Part shown: one piece after another, positions 1 to 9,980 of the stretch
Layout of the letters: each line of letters opens with the position of its first letter
How positions within the stretch are numbered: position 1 is the stretch's first letter
NCBI RefSeq assembly: GCF_900323885.1
Contig: NZ_OOHJ01000011.1
Location: 372,001-436,000, forward strand
DNA from: [Actinomadura] parvosata subsp. kistnae
Lineage (GTDB): Bacteria > Actinomycetota > Actinomycetes > Streptosporangiales > Streptosporangiaceae
Reading direction: 5' to 3'
DNA length: 64,000 nt
The notes under the pieces: model-generated
What the model was told of the DNA's origin: nothing
Seen by the model: the letters and a program-made list of their open reading frames with translations, nothing else
Database searches by the model: none
Position numbers and translations under genes: made by a program

Positions 1-3000
1 GCAGGGCCGCTCCAGCTGGGACGCCCAGCGCAGCGCGGGCAACACCAACAGCCTCAGCGGCAAGCTGCTGCGCATCCACCCGGAGGCCGACGGCAGCTAC
101 ACCGTGCCGGACGGCAACCTGTTCCCGCCGGGCACGGCGAAGACCAAGCCGGAGATCTACGGCATGGGCCTGCGCAACCCGTTCCGCATGGGTCTCGACC
201 CGAAGACCGGCCACATCATGCTCGGCGAGTACGGCCCCGACGCCGGCACGGCCAGCGCCACCCGGGGCCCGCAGAACACGGTGGAGTGGAACCTCATCTC
301 GAAGCCGGGCAACTACGGCTGGCCGTACTGCGTCGGCAACAACACCCCGTACGTGGACTACAACTTCGCCACCAAGCAGTCGGGCTCGCCGTTCAACTGC
401 GCGGCGCCCGTCAACGACTCGCCGAACAACGACGGGCTGACCACGCTGCCGCCGGTGATCCCGGCGACCGTCTGGTACCACTACGCGGCCGACCCGCAGA
501 ACTTCCCCGAGATGAGCGGCGGTGCGCCGATGGGCGGCCCGGTCTACCGCGCCGACCCGAACCTGCAGTCGGACGTGAAGTGGCCGGCGTACTGGGACGG
601 CAAGGCGATCTTCGGCGAGTGGAACAACGACAAGGTGTGGTCGTTCCAGCTCGACGAGACCGGCACCAAGCTCGTCGAGATGAACCCGATCCTCGGCTCG
701 CTGACGTTCAAGAAGCCGATGGACATGAAGTTCGGCCCCGACGGCGCGCTGTACATGATCGAGTGGGGCTCCGGCTTCGGCGGCGACAACGCCGACTCGG
801 GCATCTACCGCATCGAGTACACCAAGGGCACCCGCCCGCCGATCGCCCGCGCCGCGGCGGACAAGACGGACGGGCCGCTGCCGCTGGCCGTGACGTTCTC
901 CAGCGAGGGCAGCCGGGACCCGGACGGCAAGCCGCTCACCTACGCCTGGGACCTCGACGGCGACGGTGACACCGACTCCACCGACCCGAACCCCTCCTAC
1001 ACCTACACGGAGGGCGGCGACTACAACGCGGTCCTGACCGTCAAGACCCCCGACGGCAAGACCGCCACGGCCGGCGTCGAGATCAGCGCGGGCAACACCC
1101 GCCCCACCGTCTCGGTGAACCTCCCGCCGAACGGCGCCTTCTTCGAGTTCGGCGACCAGGTGAAGTTCAAGGTCACCGTCACCGACCCCGAGGACGAGAC
1201 GATCGACTGCGACAAGGTCACGATCCAGGCGATCCTCGGCCACGACAGCCACGGCCACCCGCTCGACCAGCACAAGGGCTGTGAAGGCGTGCTGCAGACC
1301 CAGCAGGCCGGCCACGGCGAGTACGACAACCTGTTCTACGCCATCGAGGCCAGCTACACCGACGGCGGCGCCAACGGGGCCAAGCCGCTGACCGGGCGGG
1401 GCCAGGTCCTCCTGGAGCCCAAGCGCAAGCAGGCCGAGCACTTCTCGCGGACCGGCCGGGTGGCCGACGGCAAGGGCACCGACACCGCGGGCGTCCAGGC
1501 GGAGACCACGAGCGACCCGCAGGGCGGCAACCAGCACATCGCGTTCGTCCAGGACGGCGACTGGTGGTCGTTCGACCCGGCGAACCTGACGAACGTCACC
1601 GCGATCCGGTTCCGGGCCTCCTCGGGCGGCGCCGGCGGCACCGTGCAGGTCCGGGCGGGCAACCCGGAGACCGGTACGCTGATCGGCTCGGTCGAGGTGC
1701 CGCCCACCGGCGGCTGGCAGACGTTCACCGACGTCACGCTCGACCTGAGCAGCCCGCCCACGGACAGCGGCCCGCTGTACTTCGTCGTGCGCAAGCCGGC
1801 GAGCGCGGCCGACAACGCCTACCTGGCCAACTTCAACTGGGTCGACTTCGTCGGCAAGGGCGCCACGGACAACGAGCATCCGGCCGTGACCGCGACGGCG
1901 ACCCCGGCGACGGGCGTCGCCCCGCTGAAGGTGAACCTGAAGGCGACGGCCACGGACCCGGAGGGCGACCCGATCACGTACAAGTGGAACCTCGGCGTGG
2001 CGGGCGCGCCGGAGCCCACGACCGCCGAGACGAGCCACACCTACGACGCGCCCGGCACCTACACCGCCGTCGTGACCGCGACCGACGACAAGGGCGCGTC
2101 GGCCACCGCGCAGGTCACGATCAAGGTGGACGCGCCGGCCACGGTGTGCTTCACCGGCCGCTCCGACGACTTCCTGGGCAGCCAGCTCGACCGGAACCGC
2201 TGGTCGGTCGTCCGGGAGAACCAGGACCTCAAGGTCGCGAACGGCAAGCTGGTCATCCCGACCTCGACGACCGACATCTACAGCACGGGCGGCAACACGC
2301 CGAACATCGTGCTGCAGCCGGCGCCGTCGGGCGCGTGGACGGCCACCGCCAAGCTCACCCTGGACGCGCGGGACGCCTACCAGCAGGCGGGCCTGATCAT
2401 CTACGGTGACGACGACAACTACGCCAAGATGGTGCTCCAGGCGCGGTCGACGTCGGGCTCCGACCACGCCAGCCGCATCTTCCAGTTCATCCGCGAGGAG
2501 AACGCCGCCCCGAACGAGGTGTCGCAGAGCAACACGGCCAACCTCGGCGACTCCTACCCCGACACGGTGTACGTGCGGTTCGTCAGCGACGGGACGAACA
2601 TCACCGCCCACTACTCCGCGGACGGCAGCACGTTCACCGCGATGCCGCAGACCAAGCCGCTCGCCGGGATCACCAACCCGAAGATCGGCCTGCTCTCCCT
2701 GGCCGGGGCCGGCCATCCGGTCGTGGACGCCGCCTTCGACTGGTTCCACATCACTCCGGACGACACCGCGACCGCGCCCGACCCGGACGACGAGTTCGAC
2801 GGCACCGCCCTCGACACCTGCCGCTGGAGCGCGATCGTGCGCCCCGACGCCACCGCGGCCCGCGTCAAGGACGGCAAGCTGGAGCTCGACACCACCACCG
2901 GCGACATCTACGGGACCACCAACAGCGGCCCGAAGAACTTCGTCCTGCAGCCCGCGCCGAACGGCGACTGGACGCTGGAGACGAAGGTGGACGCCTCGGC

Positions 3001-3682
3001 GCTGAACGAGCAGTACCAGCAGGGCGGCCTGATGGTGTACGCCGGCGACGACGACTACGTCAAGCTCGACTTCCTGACCACCAACGCCGCGGGGTCGGCG
3101 GTGGCGCGGGCCATCGAGCTGCGCAGCGAGGTCGGCGGCACCGTGCAGAGCCCGCAGCCGCAGGCGAACAACCTCAGCGGCGGCGTGTGGTGGCTGCGGC
3201 TGAAGAAGGCCGGCGCCACCTTCACCGGCTCCTACTCCGCCGACGGCCAGACGTGGACGGAGCTGTCCGCGCCGGTCGAGAACAGCGCCGTGGCCAGTGG
3301 CGCCAAGGCCGGCGTCTACACCATCGGCACCAACCAGTCGGCGTCGAAGACGGTCACGTTCGACCACTTCCACCTGACCGCGCCGGCCTCGCAGGTCAAG
3401 CTGGCGGTCTCCGCCTCCTCCCGCTGCGTCGGCACCTCGGCGTACGTCGCGGTCACGGCCGTCAACAACGCCGGGGTACCGGTGACGGTGACGCTGACCA
3501 CGCCGTACGGGTCGAAGACTGTGACCGGCGTGGCACCGGGCAAGCAGGCGTACCAGTCCTTCAACAGCAGGGCCGGGCAGATCGACGCGGGCGCGGTGAC
3601 CGTGAAGGGCACCGCGACGATCGGCGGCGAGCAGGTCACCACGTCCTACGACGCCGCCTACCCCGCGCTCGGCTGCGGCTGA
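1..3682 (+). CDS. Secreted PQQ-type (glucose/sorbosone) sugar dehydrogenase with PKD, CBM6 and lectin-like domains; 5' end outside window
   Basis: The reading frame is open from base 2, so the N-terminus lies upstream. The first ~270 visible residues match the C-terminal half of the soluble glucose/sorbosone dehydrogenase beta-propeller (SGKLLRIHPE, GLRNPFRMGLDP, FGEWNNDKVW, FGPDGALYMIEWG), an extracellular sugar-oxidising fold. A PKD domain follows (TYAWDLDGDGD), then a linker, a CBM6-type module (FVQDGDWWSFDP, YLANFNWVDF), a second PKD domain (ITYKWNLG), and two tandem concanavalin-like DUF1349-type modules, each with a DDF..LD..RW start and a YQQ(A/G)GL(I/M) segment. The tail resembles a cellulose-binding-like beta-sandwich with two cysteines. 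It ends 33 bp before the next secreted protein and probably shares its transcript. Binding of an insoluble glycan is inferred from the modules; the substrate is unknown. Confidence 0.85.
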   Translation, partial: QGRSSWDAQRSAGNTNSLSGKLLRIHPEADGSYTVPDGNLFPPGTAKTKPEIYGMGLRNPFRMGLDPKTGHIMLGEYGPDAGTASATRGPQNTVEWNLISKPGNYGWPYCVGNNTPYVDYNFATKQSGSPFNCAAPVNDSPNNDGLTTLPPVIPATVWYHYAADPQNFPEMSGGAPMGGPVYRADPNLQSDVKWPAYWDGKAIFGEWNNDKVWSFQLDETGTKLVEMNPILGSLTFKKPMDMKFGPDGALYMIEWGSGFGGDNADSGIYRIEYTKGTRPPIARAAADKTDGPLPLAVTFSSEGSRDPDGKPLTYAWDLDGDGDTDSTDPNPSYTYTEGGDYNAVLTVKTPDGKTATAGVEISAGNTRPTVSVNLPPNGAFFEFGDQVKFKVTVTDPEDETIDCDKVTIQAILGHDSHGHPLDQHKGCEGVLQTQQAGHGEYDNLFYAIEASYTDGGANGAKPLTGRGQVLLEPKRKQAEHFSRTGRVADGKGTDTAGVQAETTSDPQGGNQHIAFVQDGDWWSFDPANLTNVTAIRFRASSGGAGGTVQVRAGNPETGTLIGSVEVPPTGGWQTFTDVTLDLSSPPTDSGPLYFVVRKPASAADNAYLANFNWVDFVGKGATDNEHPAVTATATPATGVAPLKVNLKATATDPEGDPITYKWNLGVAGAPEPTTAETSHTYDAPGTYTAVVTATDDKGASATAQVTIKVDAPATVCFTGRSDDFLGSQLDRNRWSVVRENQDLKVANGKLVIPTSTTDIYSTGGNTPNIVLQPAPSGAWTATAKLTLDARDAYQQAGLIIYGDDDNYAKMVLQARSTSGSDHASRIFQFIREENAAPNEVSQSNTANLGDSYPDTVYVRFVSDGTNITAHYSADGSTFTAMPQTKPLAGITNPKIGLLSLAGAGHPVVDAAFDWFHITPDDTATAPDPDDEFDGTALDTCRWSAIVRPDATAARVKDGKLELDTTTGDIYGTTNSGPKNFVLQPAPNGDWTLETKVDASALNEQYQQGGLMVYAGDDDYVKLDFLTTNAAGSAVARAIELRSEVGGTVQSPQPQANNLSGGVWWLRLKKAGATFTGSYSADGQTWTELSAPVENSAVASGAKAGVYTIGTNQSASKTVTFDHFHLTAPASQVKLAVSASSRCVGTSAYVAVTAVNNAGVPVTVTLTTPYGSKTVTGVAPGKQAYQSFNSRAGQIDAGAVTVKGTATIGGEQVTTSYDAAYPALGCG

Positions 3683-3715
3683 CGCGCCCGGCCTCCCTCT
3701 GACTGGAGCGATCAC

Positions 3716-4357
3716 ATGAGATTACACAGGACAACCCGGACATTCGCCGCGGCGGTGCTCGGTGTCGCGCTGACCGGCCTCGGCATCGGCGTGGCCGGCC
3801 CCGCCTCGGCGGACGACGACCCCGACAACGGCATCGACGTGTCGGTCACCATCGAGCCCGCCACCACTCCCGGCCAGGTCTCCATGACCGTGGCCGACAA
3901 CGGCGGCGTCTCCCTGCAGGAGGACGGCTCCAACGCCACCGCCCGCCAGTTCGTCGGCACCCTGCCGACGGTCACCGTCACCGACACCCGCCGCCCCGAG
4001 GAGATCCCCGCCGGGGACTTCTGGGCGGTCGTCGGGCAGGCCGCCGAGTTCACCGCGACGGGCGGCTCCGCGCCGCCCATCGGCCCGCAGTACCTGGGGT
4101 GGCGGCCACGGCTGCTGAGCGACACCTCCACCGGGGCGGTCTCGGCCGGCGAGCCCGTCTCCAGCGTCATCTCCGACGGCACCGGCGCCCCCGCCGTCGG
4201 CCTCCAGGGCCAGGAGCTGCTGGTCTCGACGGCGAACTCCGCCGACGAGATCGGCACCTGGCAGGTCAACGCCGACCTCGCCCTGCGCACCCCCGTGGAC
4301 GTCGCGGCCGGCGAGTACCACTCGACCGTGACGCTCTCGCTGTTCAACCAGTCCTGA
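3716..4357 (+). CDS. Secreted surface protein, WxL-like
   Basis: 213 aa with a clear Sec signal peptide (RTTRTFAAAVLGVALTGLGIG, cleavage near ASA-DD). The GGAG at 3706-3709 supports the ATG. The mature part is beta-rich with no catalytic motif. Its C-terminus (GEYHSTVTLSLF) resembles the end of WxL cell-wall-binding domains, where the usual W-x-L is replaced. It lies directly before a DUF916-like membrane protein, which is the usual partner of WxL proteins in Firmicutes, and this supports a peptidoglycan-associated role. The family assignment is an inference from weak similarity and context. Confidence 0.75.
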   Translation: MRLHRTTRTFAAAVLGVALTGLGIGVAGPASADDDPDNGIDVSVTIEPATTPGQVSMTVADNGGVSLQEDGSNATARQFVGTLPTVTVTDTRRPEEIPAGDFWAVVGQAAEFTATGGSAPPIGPQYLGWRPRLLSDTSTGAVSAGEPVSSVISDGTGAPAVGLQGQELLVSTANSADEIGTWQVNADLALRTPVDVAAGEYHSTVTLSLFNQS

Positions 4358-4428
4358 ACCGTCATCATCCGCCGCGGGCGCCCGGGCACCGTCCCGGGCG
4401 CCCCCCGATGAGGCTGGAGACATCTCCG

Positions 4429-5451
4429 TTGACGAAAAGCCGTGCACTGGGCGCCCTCGCCGCCCTGCTCGTGACCCTGCCGGTCAGTCTGCCGGTCAGT
4501 CTGCTGGTCAGCCTCGCCGGCCCGGCCGCCGCCGACACCACCTGGTCGGTCGTGCCGGCCAACGCGGGCGGCCCCGACGGCCGGAGCGTCATCGACCTCG
4601 AACTCGCCGGCGGGCAGCAGGTGACCGAGCACGTCGCGGTCACCAACCGCTCCACCCGGCCGGTGGACTTCGCGATCGACGCCAACGACGGCTACCTGAC
4701 CGTCAAGGGCTACTTCGACATGCGGCCCTCGGACGCCGTCCCGGCCGACGGCGGCGCGTGGCTGGAGGTCCCCGAGCGGGTGACGGTCGCCGCCGGCGCC
4801 ACGTCCGTGGTGCCGGTCAAGGTGACGATCCCGCAGAACGCCACCCCGGGCGACCACCCGGCGGGCGTGACCGCGTCCCTGGAGACGATCTCCGGTCAGG
4901 TACGCGTCCAGAACCGGGTGGGCGTCCGCCTGAACATCCGCGTCACCGGCGACTACGTGGCCAAGGTCGCGGTGAGCGACGTGCGGGCCGAGTACGTCCA
5001 GTCGTGGAACCCCTTCGCCTCGGGCTCCGTCGAGGTCACCTACACCGTGGCCAACGCCGGCAACGTCCGGCTCGTCACCGACAACCGGGTGCTGACCGCC
5101 ACGCTCGCCGGCCAGAGCGACTGGAGCGACCCGTCCGCCGCCAGGGCCAGGGAGCTCATGCCGGGCGGCAGCCGCACGTTCACCGCCCGCGTCACCGGCG
5201 CCTGGCCGCTCGGGCCCATCGGCACCACGGTCACGGCCATCCCCTCGCCCGCCGGCGGGCCGCTCCCGGGCGTCGCCGCCGAGCAGGTGGCGGTGCAGGC
5301 CACCGTCTGGGCCCTGCCGTGGCCGCAGCTCGCCCTCCTCGTCCTGCTCGCCCTCGCCTACCCCGCCGTACGGCTGATCGCCGCCTGGCGCCGCAAGCGG
5401 ATCCAGAAGCTCATCAGGCTGCACAGCCGGGAGACGCCCCAGGAGGCGTGA
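4429..5451 (+). CDS. DUF916 / WxL-interacting-like surface protein, C-terminal membrane anchor
   Basis: The TTG at 4429 is preferred over the ATG at 4408 because GGAG (4416-4419) sits at the right distance and the product then starts with a compact signal peptide (TKSRALGALAALLVTLPVS). 340 aa. The ectodomain has two immunoglobulin-like halves as in DUF916/DUF3324 WxLIP proteins: an N-terminal part with VTNRSTRPVDFAIDANDGYLT and a second part from about residue 180 (VEVTYTVANAGNVRL). A single transmembrane helix near the C-terminus (WPQLALLVLLALAYPAVRLIAAW) is followed by a basic cytoplasmic tail. It probably tethers the preceding secreted protein and envelope polymer to the membrane. The next gene starts 29 bp later. 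Confidence 0.78.
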   Translation: MTKSRALGALAALLVTLPVSLPVSLLVSLAGPAAADTTWSVVPANAGGPDGRSVIDLELAGGQQVTEHVAVTNRSTRPVDFAIDANDGYLTVKGYFDMRPSDAVPADGGAWLEVPERVTVAAGATSVVPVKVTIPQNATPGDHPAGVTASLETISGQVRVQNRVGVRLNIRVTGDYVAKVAVSDVRAEYVQSWNPFASGSVEVTYTVANAGNVRLVTDNRVLTATLAGQSDWSDPSAARARELMPGGSRTFTARVTGAWPLGPIGTTVTAIPSPAGGPLPGVAAEQVAVQATVWALPWPQLALLVLLALAYPAVRLIAAWRRKRIQKLIRLHSRETPQEA

Positions 5452-5480
5452 GCACCATCGACCCACAAGGAGCCATCACC

Positions 5481-6101
5481 GTGAACAAGGCACCGGCCTA
5501 CCTCCTCACCCTCCTGCTCGCCGGGCTCGCGCTGGTGCTCGGCGCGCCGGCCGCCGCCGCGCACGGCGGGCCGATCGAGCTGGAGGTGACCGGGGACGGG
5601 GCCGACAACGTCAACGTGCTGGTGACGTACAAGAAGGACGGCCATCCCGTCACCGAGATCGTCGAGGCGACCCTGAAGGCGACCTCGTCCGACGGCCGTT
5701 CCTTCGGCCCCGTGCCGCTCAGGTCGGCGCCCGAGGGGCAGAACCTGTACCACGCGGCCGAGCCGCTGCCGAGCGGCGAGTGGCGGGTCACCGTGGTCGC
5801 GACCGAGCCGTCCAAGGCGAAGGCGACGGTGAAGGTGAAGGCGGGCGCGATCACCGCCGCGCCGGCCGCGTCCGCCCCGGCCGCCGCGGCCCCCGCGACC
5901 CCCGCCCCGAGCCAGGCGGCCACCCCACCCCAGGCGACTCCGGCCCAGGCGGCTCCGGCCCAGGCCGCTCCGGTGGCCGCGGTGGAGGACCGGGGCACGA
6001 CGGGGACCCCCGTCAAGGTCGGCGTCATCGTCCTCGTGGCGCTCGCCGCCGTCGGGGCCTGGATCGGCTTCGCCCGCCGCCACCGCGCGCCCGTCCGGTG
6101 A
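5481..6101 (+). CDS. Secreted membrane-anchored protein, CopC/YtkA-like Ig fold
   Basis: A GTG start with AAGGAG at 5467-5472 gives 206 aa. It has a signal peptide (YLLTLLLAGLALVLGAPAAAA) and a mature N-terminus starting with AHGG. About 90 residues follow that resemble the YtkA/CopC-type beta-sandwich (LVTYKKDGHPVTE, SGEWRVTVVAT). An Ala/Pro-rich low-complexity stalk spans roughly residues 125-170, and a C-terminal transmembrane helix ends in RRHRAPVR. It is the third surface protein of this probable operon. The N-terminal His could bind metal as in CopC, but the second ligand is not evident. Confidence 0.75.
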   Translation: MNKAPAYLLTLLLAGLALVLGAPAAAAHGGPIELEVTGDGADNVNVLVTYKKDGHPVTEIVEATLKATSSDGRSFGPVPLRSAPEGQNLYHAAEPLPSGEWRVTVVATEPSKAKATVKVKAGAITAAPAASAPAAAAPATPAPSQAATPPQATPAQAAPAQAAPVAAVEDRGTTGTPVKVGVIVLVALAAVGAWIGFARRHRAPVR

Positions 6102-6177
6102 GCGCCCCGCCGACCCCTTCCCGGCCCCGATGGTGTCCATCCCTAGGGAGAGCCACCATGGGAGAGAAGGAGCCGGC

Positions 6178-7296
6178 ATGCGAGGGATCCCACCGTCCGA
6201 CGAGACAGGCGCCGACCAGACAGGCGCCGCCGGGCGGCTGCTGACGGCCGCGCGCGGCGGCGACGGCGACGCGTTCCGCGCCCTGGTCGAGCCGTACCGG
6301 CGCGAGCTGCACGTGCACTGCTACCGCCTGCTCGGCTCCGTCCAGGACGCCGAGGACCTGGTGCAGGAGACGTTGCTGGCGGCGTGGCGCGGGATCGGCG
6401 GCTACGAGGAGCGGGCGTCGCTGCGGACGTGGCTCTACCGGATCGCGACCAACCGCTGCCTGAACGCGCTGCGGGCCGGCGCCCGCCGCCCGGCCGCGCA
6501 CGCCATGGCGCGGGTCCCGCCCTCCGAGCACGCCGGGGCATCGGTCCCGGCCTCCGAGCCCGTTCCGACGCCGATGCCGGCCGCCCGGCCGGCACGCCAG
6601 GGCGAGGAGGCGAGCTGGCTGGAGCCGTACCCGGACGTGCTGCTCGACGAGCTGCCCGACCGGCTGCCGGGCCCCGAGGCCCGCTACGAGACCAGCGAGT
6701 CGGTGTCGCTGGCGTTCCTGGCGGCCCTGCAACGGCTGCCCGCGCGGCAGCGGGCCGTGCTGGTGCTGCGGGACGTGCTGGGATACCGGGCCGCCGAGGT
6801 GGCGGACCTGCTCGGCACGACCACGAACGCGGTGACCATGGCGCTGAAACGGGCGCGGGCGACGCTGTCGCGCGAGCTGCCCGGCCCCGGCCGGGAGAGC
6901 GCCCCGCTGCCGGGCTCGCCACGGGAGCGCCGCCTCGTGGCCGGCTTCACCCGGGCGTTCGAGGCGGGGGACGTGGACGCGATCGTGGCGCTGCTGACTC
7001 AGGACGCGTCGCTGACCATGCCGCCGCTGCCGCTGGCGTTCCGGGGCCCGGACGAGATCCGGACCTTCCTCGCCACCGCCGCGCTGGCCGGCGGCCGCCG
7101 GTACGCGTTGATCCCGACGCGGGCGAACGGCCAGCCGGCCTTCGGCTGCTACCTGCGTGACCCGCGCACGCCCATCCTGCACGCGCAGGGCGTGCTCGTG
7201 CTGACGCTGGCGGGCGAGCGCGTGTGCGCGCTGACCCGCTTCCACGACAACTCGCTGCTGACCGCGTTCGGCCTGCCACGCTCCCTGCGCGCCTGA
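6178..7296 (+). CDS. ECF sigma factor with C-terminal SnoaL-like domain (SigG/TIGR02960 type)
   Basis: The ATG at 6178 follows AAGGAG (6167-6172); the ATG at 6130 has no ribosome site. 372 aa. Region 2 is at about residues 25-95 (DAEDLVQETLLAAWRG, SLRTWLYRIATNRCLN) and region 4 at about 175-230 (LPARQRAVLVLRDVLGY, ALKRARATL). A roughly 120-residue SnoaL/NTF2-like extension follows (FTRAFEAGDVDAIVALL), which in this sigma group modulates activity in place of a classic anti-sigma factor. A Pro/Ala-rich linker after region 2 is unusually long. No anti-sigma gene is adjacent. The next gene is an MFS exporter on the same strand, a possible target. Confidence 0.85.
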   Translation: MRGIPPSDETGADQTGAAGRLLTAARGGDGDAFRALVEPYRRELHVHCYRLLGSVQDAEDLVQETLLAAWRGIGGYEERASLRTWLYRIATNRCLNALRAGARRPAAHAMARVPPSEHAGASVPASEPVPTPMPAARPARQGEEASWLEPYPDVLLDELPDRLPGPEARYETSESVSLAFLAALQRLPARQRAVLVLRDVLGYRAAEVADLLGTTTNAVTMALKRARATLSRELPGPGRESAPLPGSPRERRLVAGFTRAFEAGDVDAIVALLTQDASLTMPPLPLAFRGPDEIRTFLATAALAGGRRYALIPTRANGQPAFGCYLRDPRTPILHAQGVLVLTLAGERVCALTRFHDNSLLTAFGLPRSLRA

Positions 7297-7371
7297 CCAG
7301 CCCGTCATCTCGCCCTTTCCCGGCACGTGAGTCCGCCGTGCCGGCGTTTCGACCTGCGTGAAAGGATCCCC

Positions 7372-8568
7372 ATGACCACCACCCCGACCAGGGGCGGGAC
7401 CACCCTCGCCCTGGCCACGCTCTTCCTCGGCACGTTCGTCCTGGGCAGCGCCGAGCTGCTCGTGGTCGGCCTGCTCAACCTCATCGCCGCCGACCTGCGC
7501 GTGAGCGTCCAGGCGGCGGGCGCGCTGGTGACCGCCTACGCCCTCGGCGTGGCCGTCGGCGGCCCGCTGCTGACCGCCCTGACGATCAGGCTGAACAAGC
7601 GGACCGTCCTGACCGGGGCGCTCGCCCTGTGCGTGGCGGGCAACCTGGTGCCGGTGCTGACCGCCGACCACGGCCTGTTCGTCGTGGCGCGCGCCCTGAC
7701 CGGCGCGCTCGGCGGCCTGTTCGTCGCCGTCGCCTTCGTGGTGGGCATGTCGGTCGTGCCGCCGGAGCGCATGGGGCGGGCGATCTCGGCGGTGTTCGGC
7801 GGGTTCGCGGTGTCGGGCGCGCTGGGCGTGCCCCTCGGCACGCTGCTCGGCCAGGTGATGGGCTGGCGGGGCGCGTTCCTCGCCGTCGTGGCGCTGGCCG
7901 TGCTGGCCCTGGTGGCGGCGCCGGTGCTGCTGCCGTCGGTGCCCGGCTCCTCCGGTGGCGCGGGCGACCAGGCCAGGCACGCCTTCGCACCCAGGGTGCT
8001 GGCGATGCTCGTCCTGCAGTTCCTGGTCTTCGCCTCGCTGTACGCGGCGCTGACGTACATCGTGCCCTTCCTGGAGCGGGTCACCGGCGTCTCGGGCGCG
8101 CTGGTCAGCGTGTTCCTCCTGGCCTACGGCGCCGCGTCGGCGGCGGGCTCGTTCGCCGGCGGCCGGTTCGCCGACCGGGACGCCGCCCGCACCCTCACGG
8201 TCGCGACCGTCATGACGGCGCTCTGCCTGGGGGCGCTGTACCTCGCCGGCGCGGTCGCGTTCCTGGTGGTGCTGGTGCTGCCGGCCTGGGGTCTGTTCGC
8301 GATGGGCATGGTGCCGTCGCTGCAGTACCGCGTGGTGCGGCTGGCCGGCCCCGGGGGCGCGCTGGCCTCGTCGCTGCCGGCCTCGGCGGCCAACCTGGGC
8401 ATCGCCGCCGGCTCGGCCGCCGGCGGCGCGGCGATCGGCGGCTTCACCGCCTCGGCGCCGGTGATCGCGGGTCTGGTCATCGCCGTGCTCTCCGTCCCGG
8501 TCGCCTGGGGGACGGGCTTCCTCAAGCCGCCGGCCCCGGAGCGGCAGCCCGCCTCCGAGGCCGCGTGA
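7372..8568 (+). CDS. MFS exporter, DHA1 family (AraJ/Cmx-like)
   Basis: The ATG with AAAGGA at 7361-7366 gives 398 aa with about 12 transmembrane helices. The N-terminal half has the family pattern of drug/sugar efflux carriers: helix 1 TLFLGTFVLGSAELLVVGLLNLIAADL, and a motif-A-like loop TIRLNKRTVL between helices 2 and 3. A conserved ALGVPLGTLLGQ segment lies in helix 5. It probably exports a drug or small metabolite with proton antiport; the substrate cannot be read from sequence. A paralogue follows directly downstream. Confidence 0.85.
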   Translation: MTTTPTRGGTTLALATLFLGTFVLGSAELLVVGLLNLIAADLRVSVQAAGALVTAYALGVAVGGPLLTALTIRLNKRTVLTGALALCVAGNLVPVLTADHGLFVVARALTGALGGLFVAVAFVVGMSVVPPERMGRAISAVFGGFAVSGALGVPLGTLLGQVMGWRGAFLAVVALAVLALVAAPVLLPSVPGSSGGAGDQARHAFAPRVLAMLVLQFLVFASLYAALTYIVPFLERVTGVSGALVSVFLLAYGAASAAGSFAGGRFADRDAARTLTVATVMTALCLGALYLAGAVAFLVVLVLPAWGLFAMGMVPSLQYRVVRLAGPGGALASSLPASAANLGIAAGSAAGGAAIGGFTASAPVIAGLVIAVLSVPVAWGTGFLKPPAPERQPASEAA

Positions 8569-8627
8569 CGGGGCCGCCTCGGCCTAATCCGGTTGCGGCC
8601 GAGCCGGCGCACCTGGTGAGGTACCGG

Positions 8628-9847
8628 ATGAAAGGTGCCGCCGGCAGGCACAACGGCGAGAACCAGAAAGACGACGTGCACCTCACCCGACCACCGGCCC
8701 CCTGGCGCAGACTCGCGGTGCTCGCCGCCCTGATGCTGGCCGCGCTCACCTTCAACACCGCGGAGAACCTGCCGGTCGGCCTCCTCGACCTCATCGCGGA
8801 AGACCTCCAGGTCTCGCTGTCGGCGGTTGGTCTCCTGGTGACCGGCTACGGCGTGACGGTGGCCGTCACGTCCGTGCCGGTCGCCCACCTGATGCGCGCG
8901 GTGCCCCGGCGCCACGTGCTCACGGCGCTGCTGGGGGCGCTCGTGGTGTCCAGTCTCGTGGCGGCGCTGGCCCCCTCGTACGCGGTGCTCCTGGGGGCGC
9001 GGCTGCTGACGGCGCTCGCGCAGGCGCTGTTCTGGGCCGTGATGGGGCCGGTCGCGGTGGGCCTGTTCGCGCCCGGGGTGCGGGGGCGGGTGGTCGGGCG
9101 CTGTCCGTGGCCGGCTCGCTGGCCCTGGTGCTCGGCGTTCCGGCCGGGACGTGGCTGGGCCAGCGGACGAACTGGCAGGTGCCCGTCGCCGCGCTCGCCG
9201 CTCTGGGGCTGGTCTGCCTGGTGACAATCGCCGTCCTGCTGCCGACCTCGCGCCCGGAGGAGGAGCCCGCGGCGTACGGGAGCGATCCCGACGTGCGGCG
9301 GTTCCGCACGGTGCTGGCGGCCGGGACACTGTCGGCCACGGGGGCGTTCACCGGGTACACCTACGTCGTGGCGTTCCTGGGCGAGGTGAGCGGGTTCTCC
9401 CCCGGCTCCGTCAGCGTCCTGTTCGTGGTGTTCGGGGTGGCGTGCCTGGCCGGGGTGAGCGTGACGGGGGCCTTCCTCGACCGGTTCCCGCAGGGCGCGC
9501 TGGTGGCGGCCGTGGCCACGCAGGCGGCCGGCCTGCTCGGCCTGTACGCCCTGGGCGCGCACCAGGGGGCGGCGGTGGTGTTCCTGGTGCTGACGGGCGG
9601 CGCGCTCGGGCCGGTGTTCATGACCACCCAGAACGCGATGCTGTCCTGCGCGCCGGGCCGCACCGACCTCGCGCTCGCCGCCAACTCCGGCGCCTACAAC
9701 GTCGGCATCGCGGCGGGCGCGGCGCTCGGCGGGCTGATCCTGCCGCTCGCCGGCGTGCGCGGCACGTTCCTCGCGGGCGGGCTGCTGACCGTCGCCTCCT
9801 GCGCGGTGCTGCTCCTCACGGCCTCCCGCGACAGGGTGCGGCGCTGA
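8628..9847 (+). pseudogene. Second MFS exporter (DHA1 family), interrupted by a -1 frameshift
   Basis: A paralogue of the preceding carrier (LAALTFNTAENLPVGLLDLIAEDL in helix 1; motif A HLMRAVPRRHVL). The frame is intact to about 9,095 (GVRGRVVG) and resumes one frame over (LSVAGSLALVLGVPAGTWLGQ). One extra G in the GGG at 9096-9098 would restore a normal protein of about 405 aa. Codon use and conservation are normal on both sides, so a sequencing deletion is as likely as real loss. The start is uncertain: ATG 8628 has GAGG upstream, and GTG 8676 would give a more typical N-terminus. Confidence 0.75.
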
Positions 9848-9980
9848 AAGTTTCCTCGCGTCTCCCCCTCTCCACCAGGGGCGTTGCCGGCGGCGGTCGC
9901 CGCGTGCCCGCCCTCGGGCGCCGGATGGCGTACCTTACTCCCGCTCATGAACATCCGCGTCCGTCGCAGAGGGAGTCGTC

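Noticed and set aside
6025..7980. 651-aa antisense frame over the sigma factor and MFS genes
   Set aside because: Composition of a GC shadow, opposite two well-supported genes.
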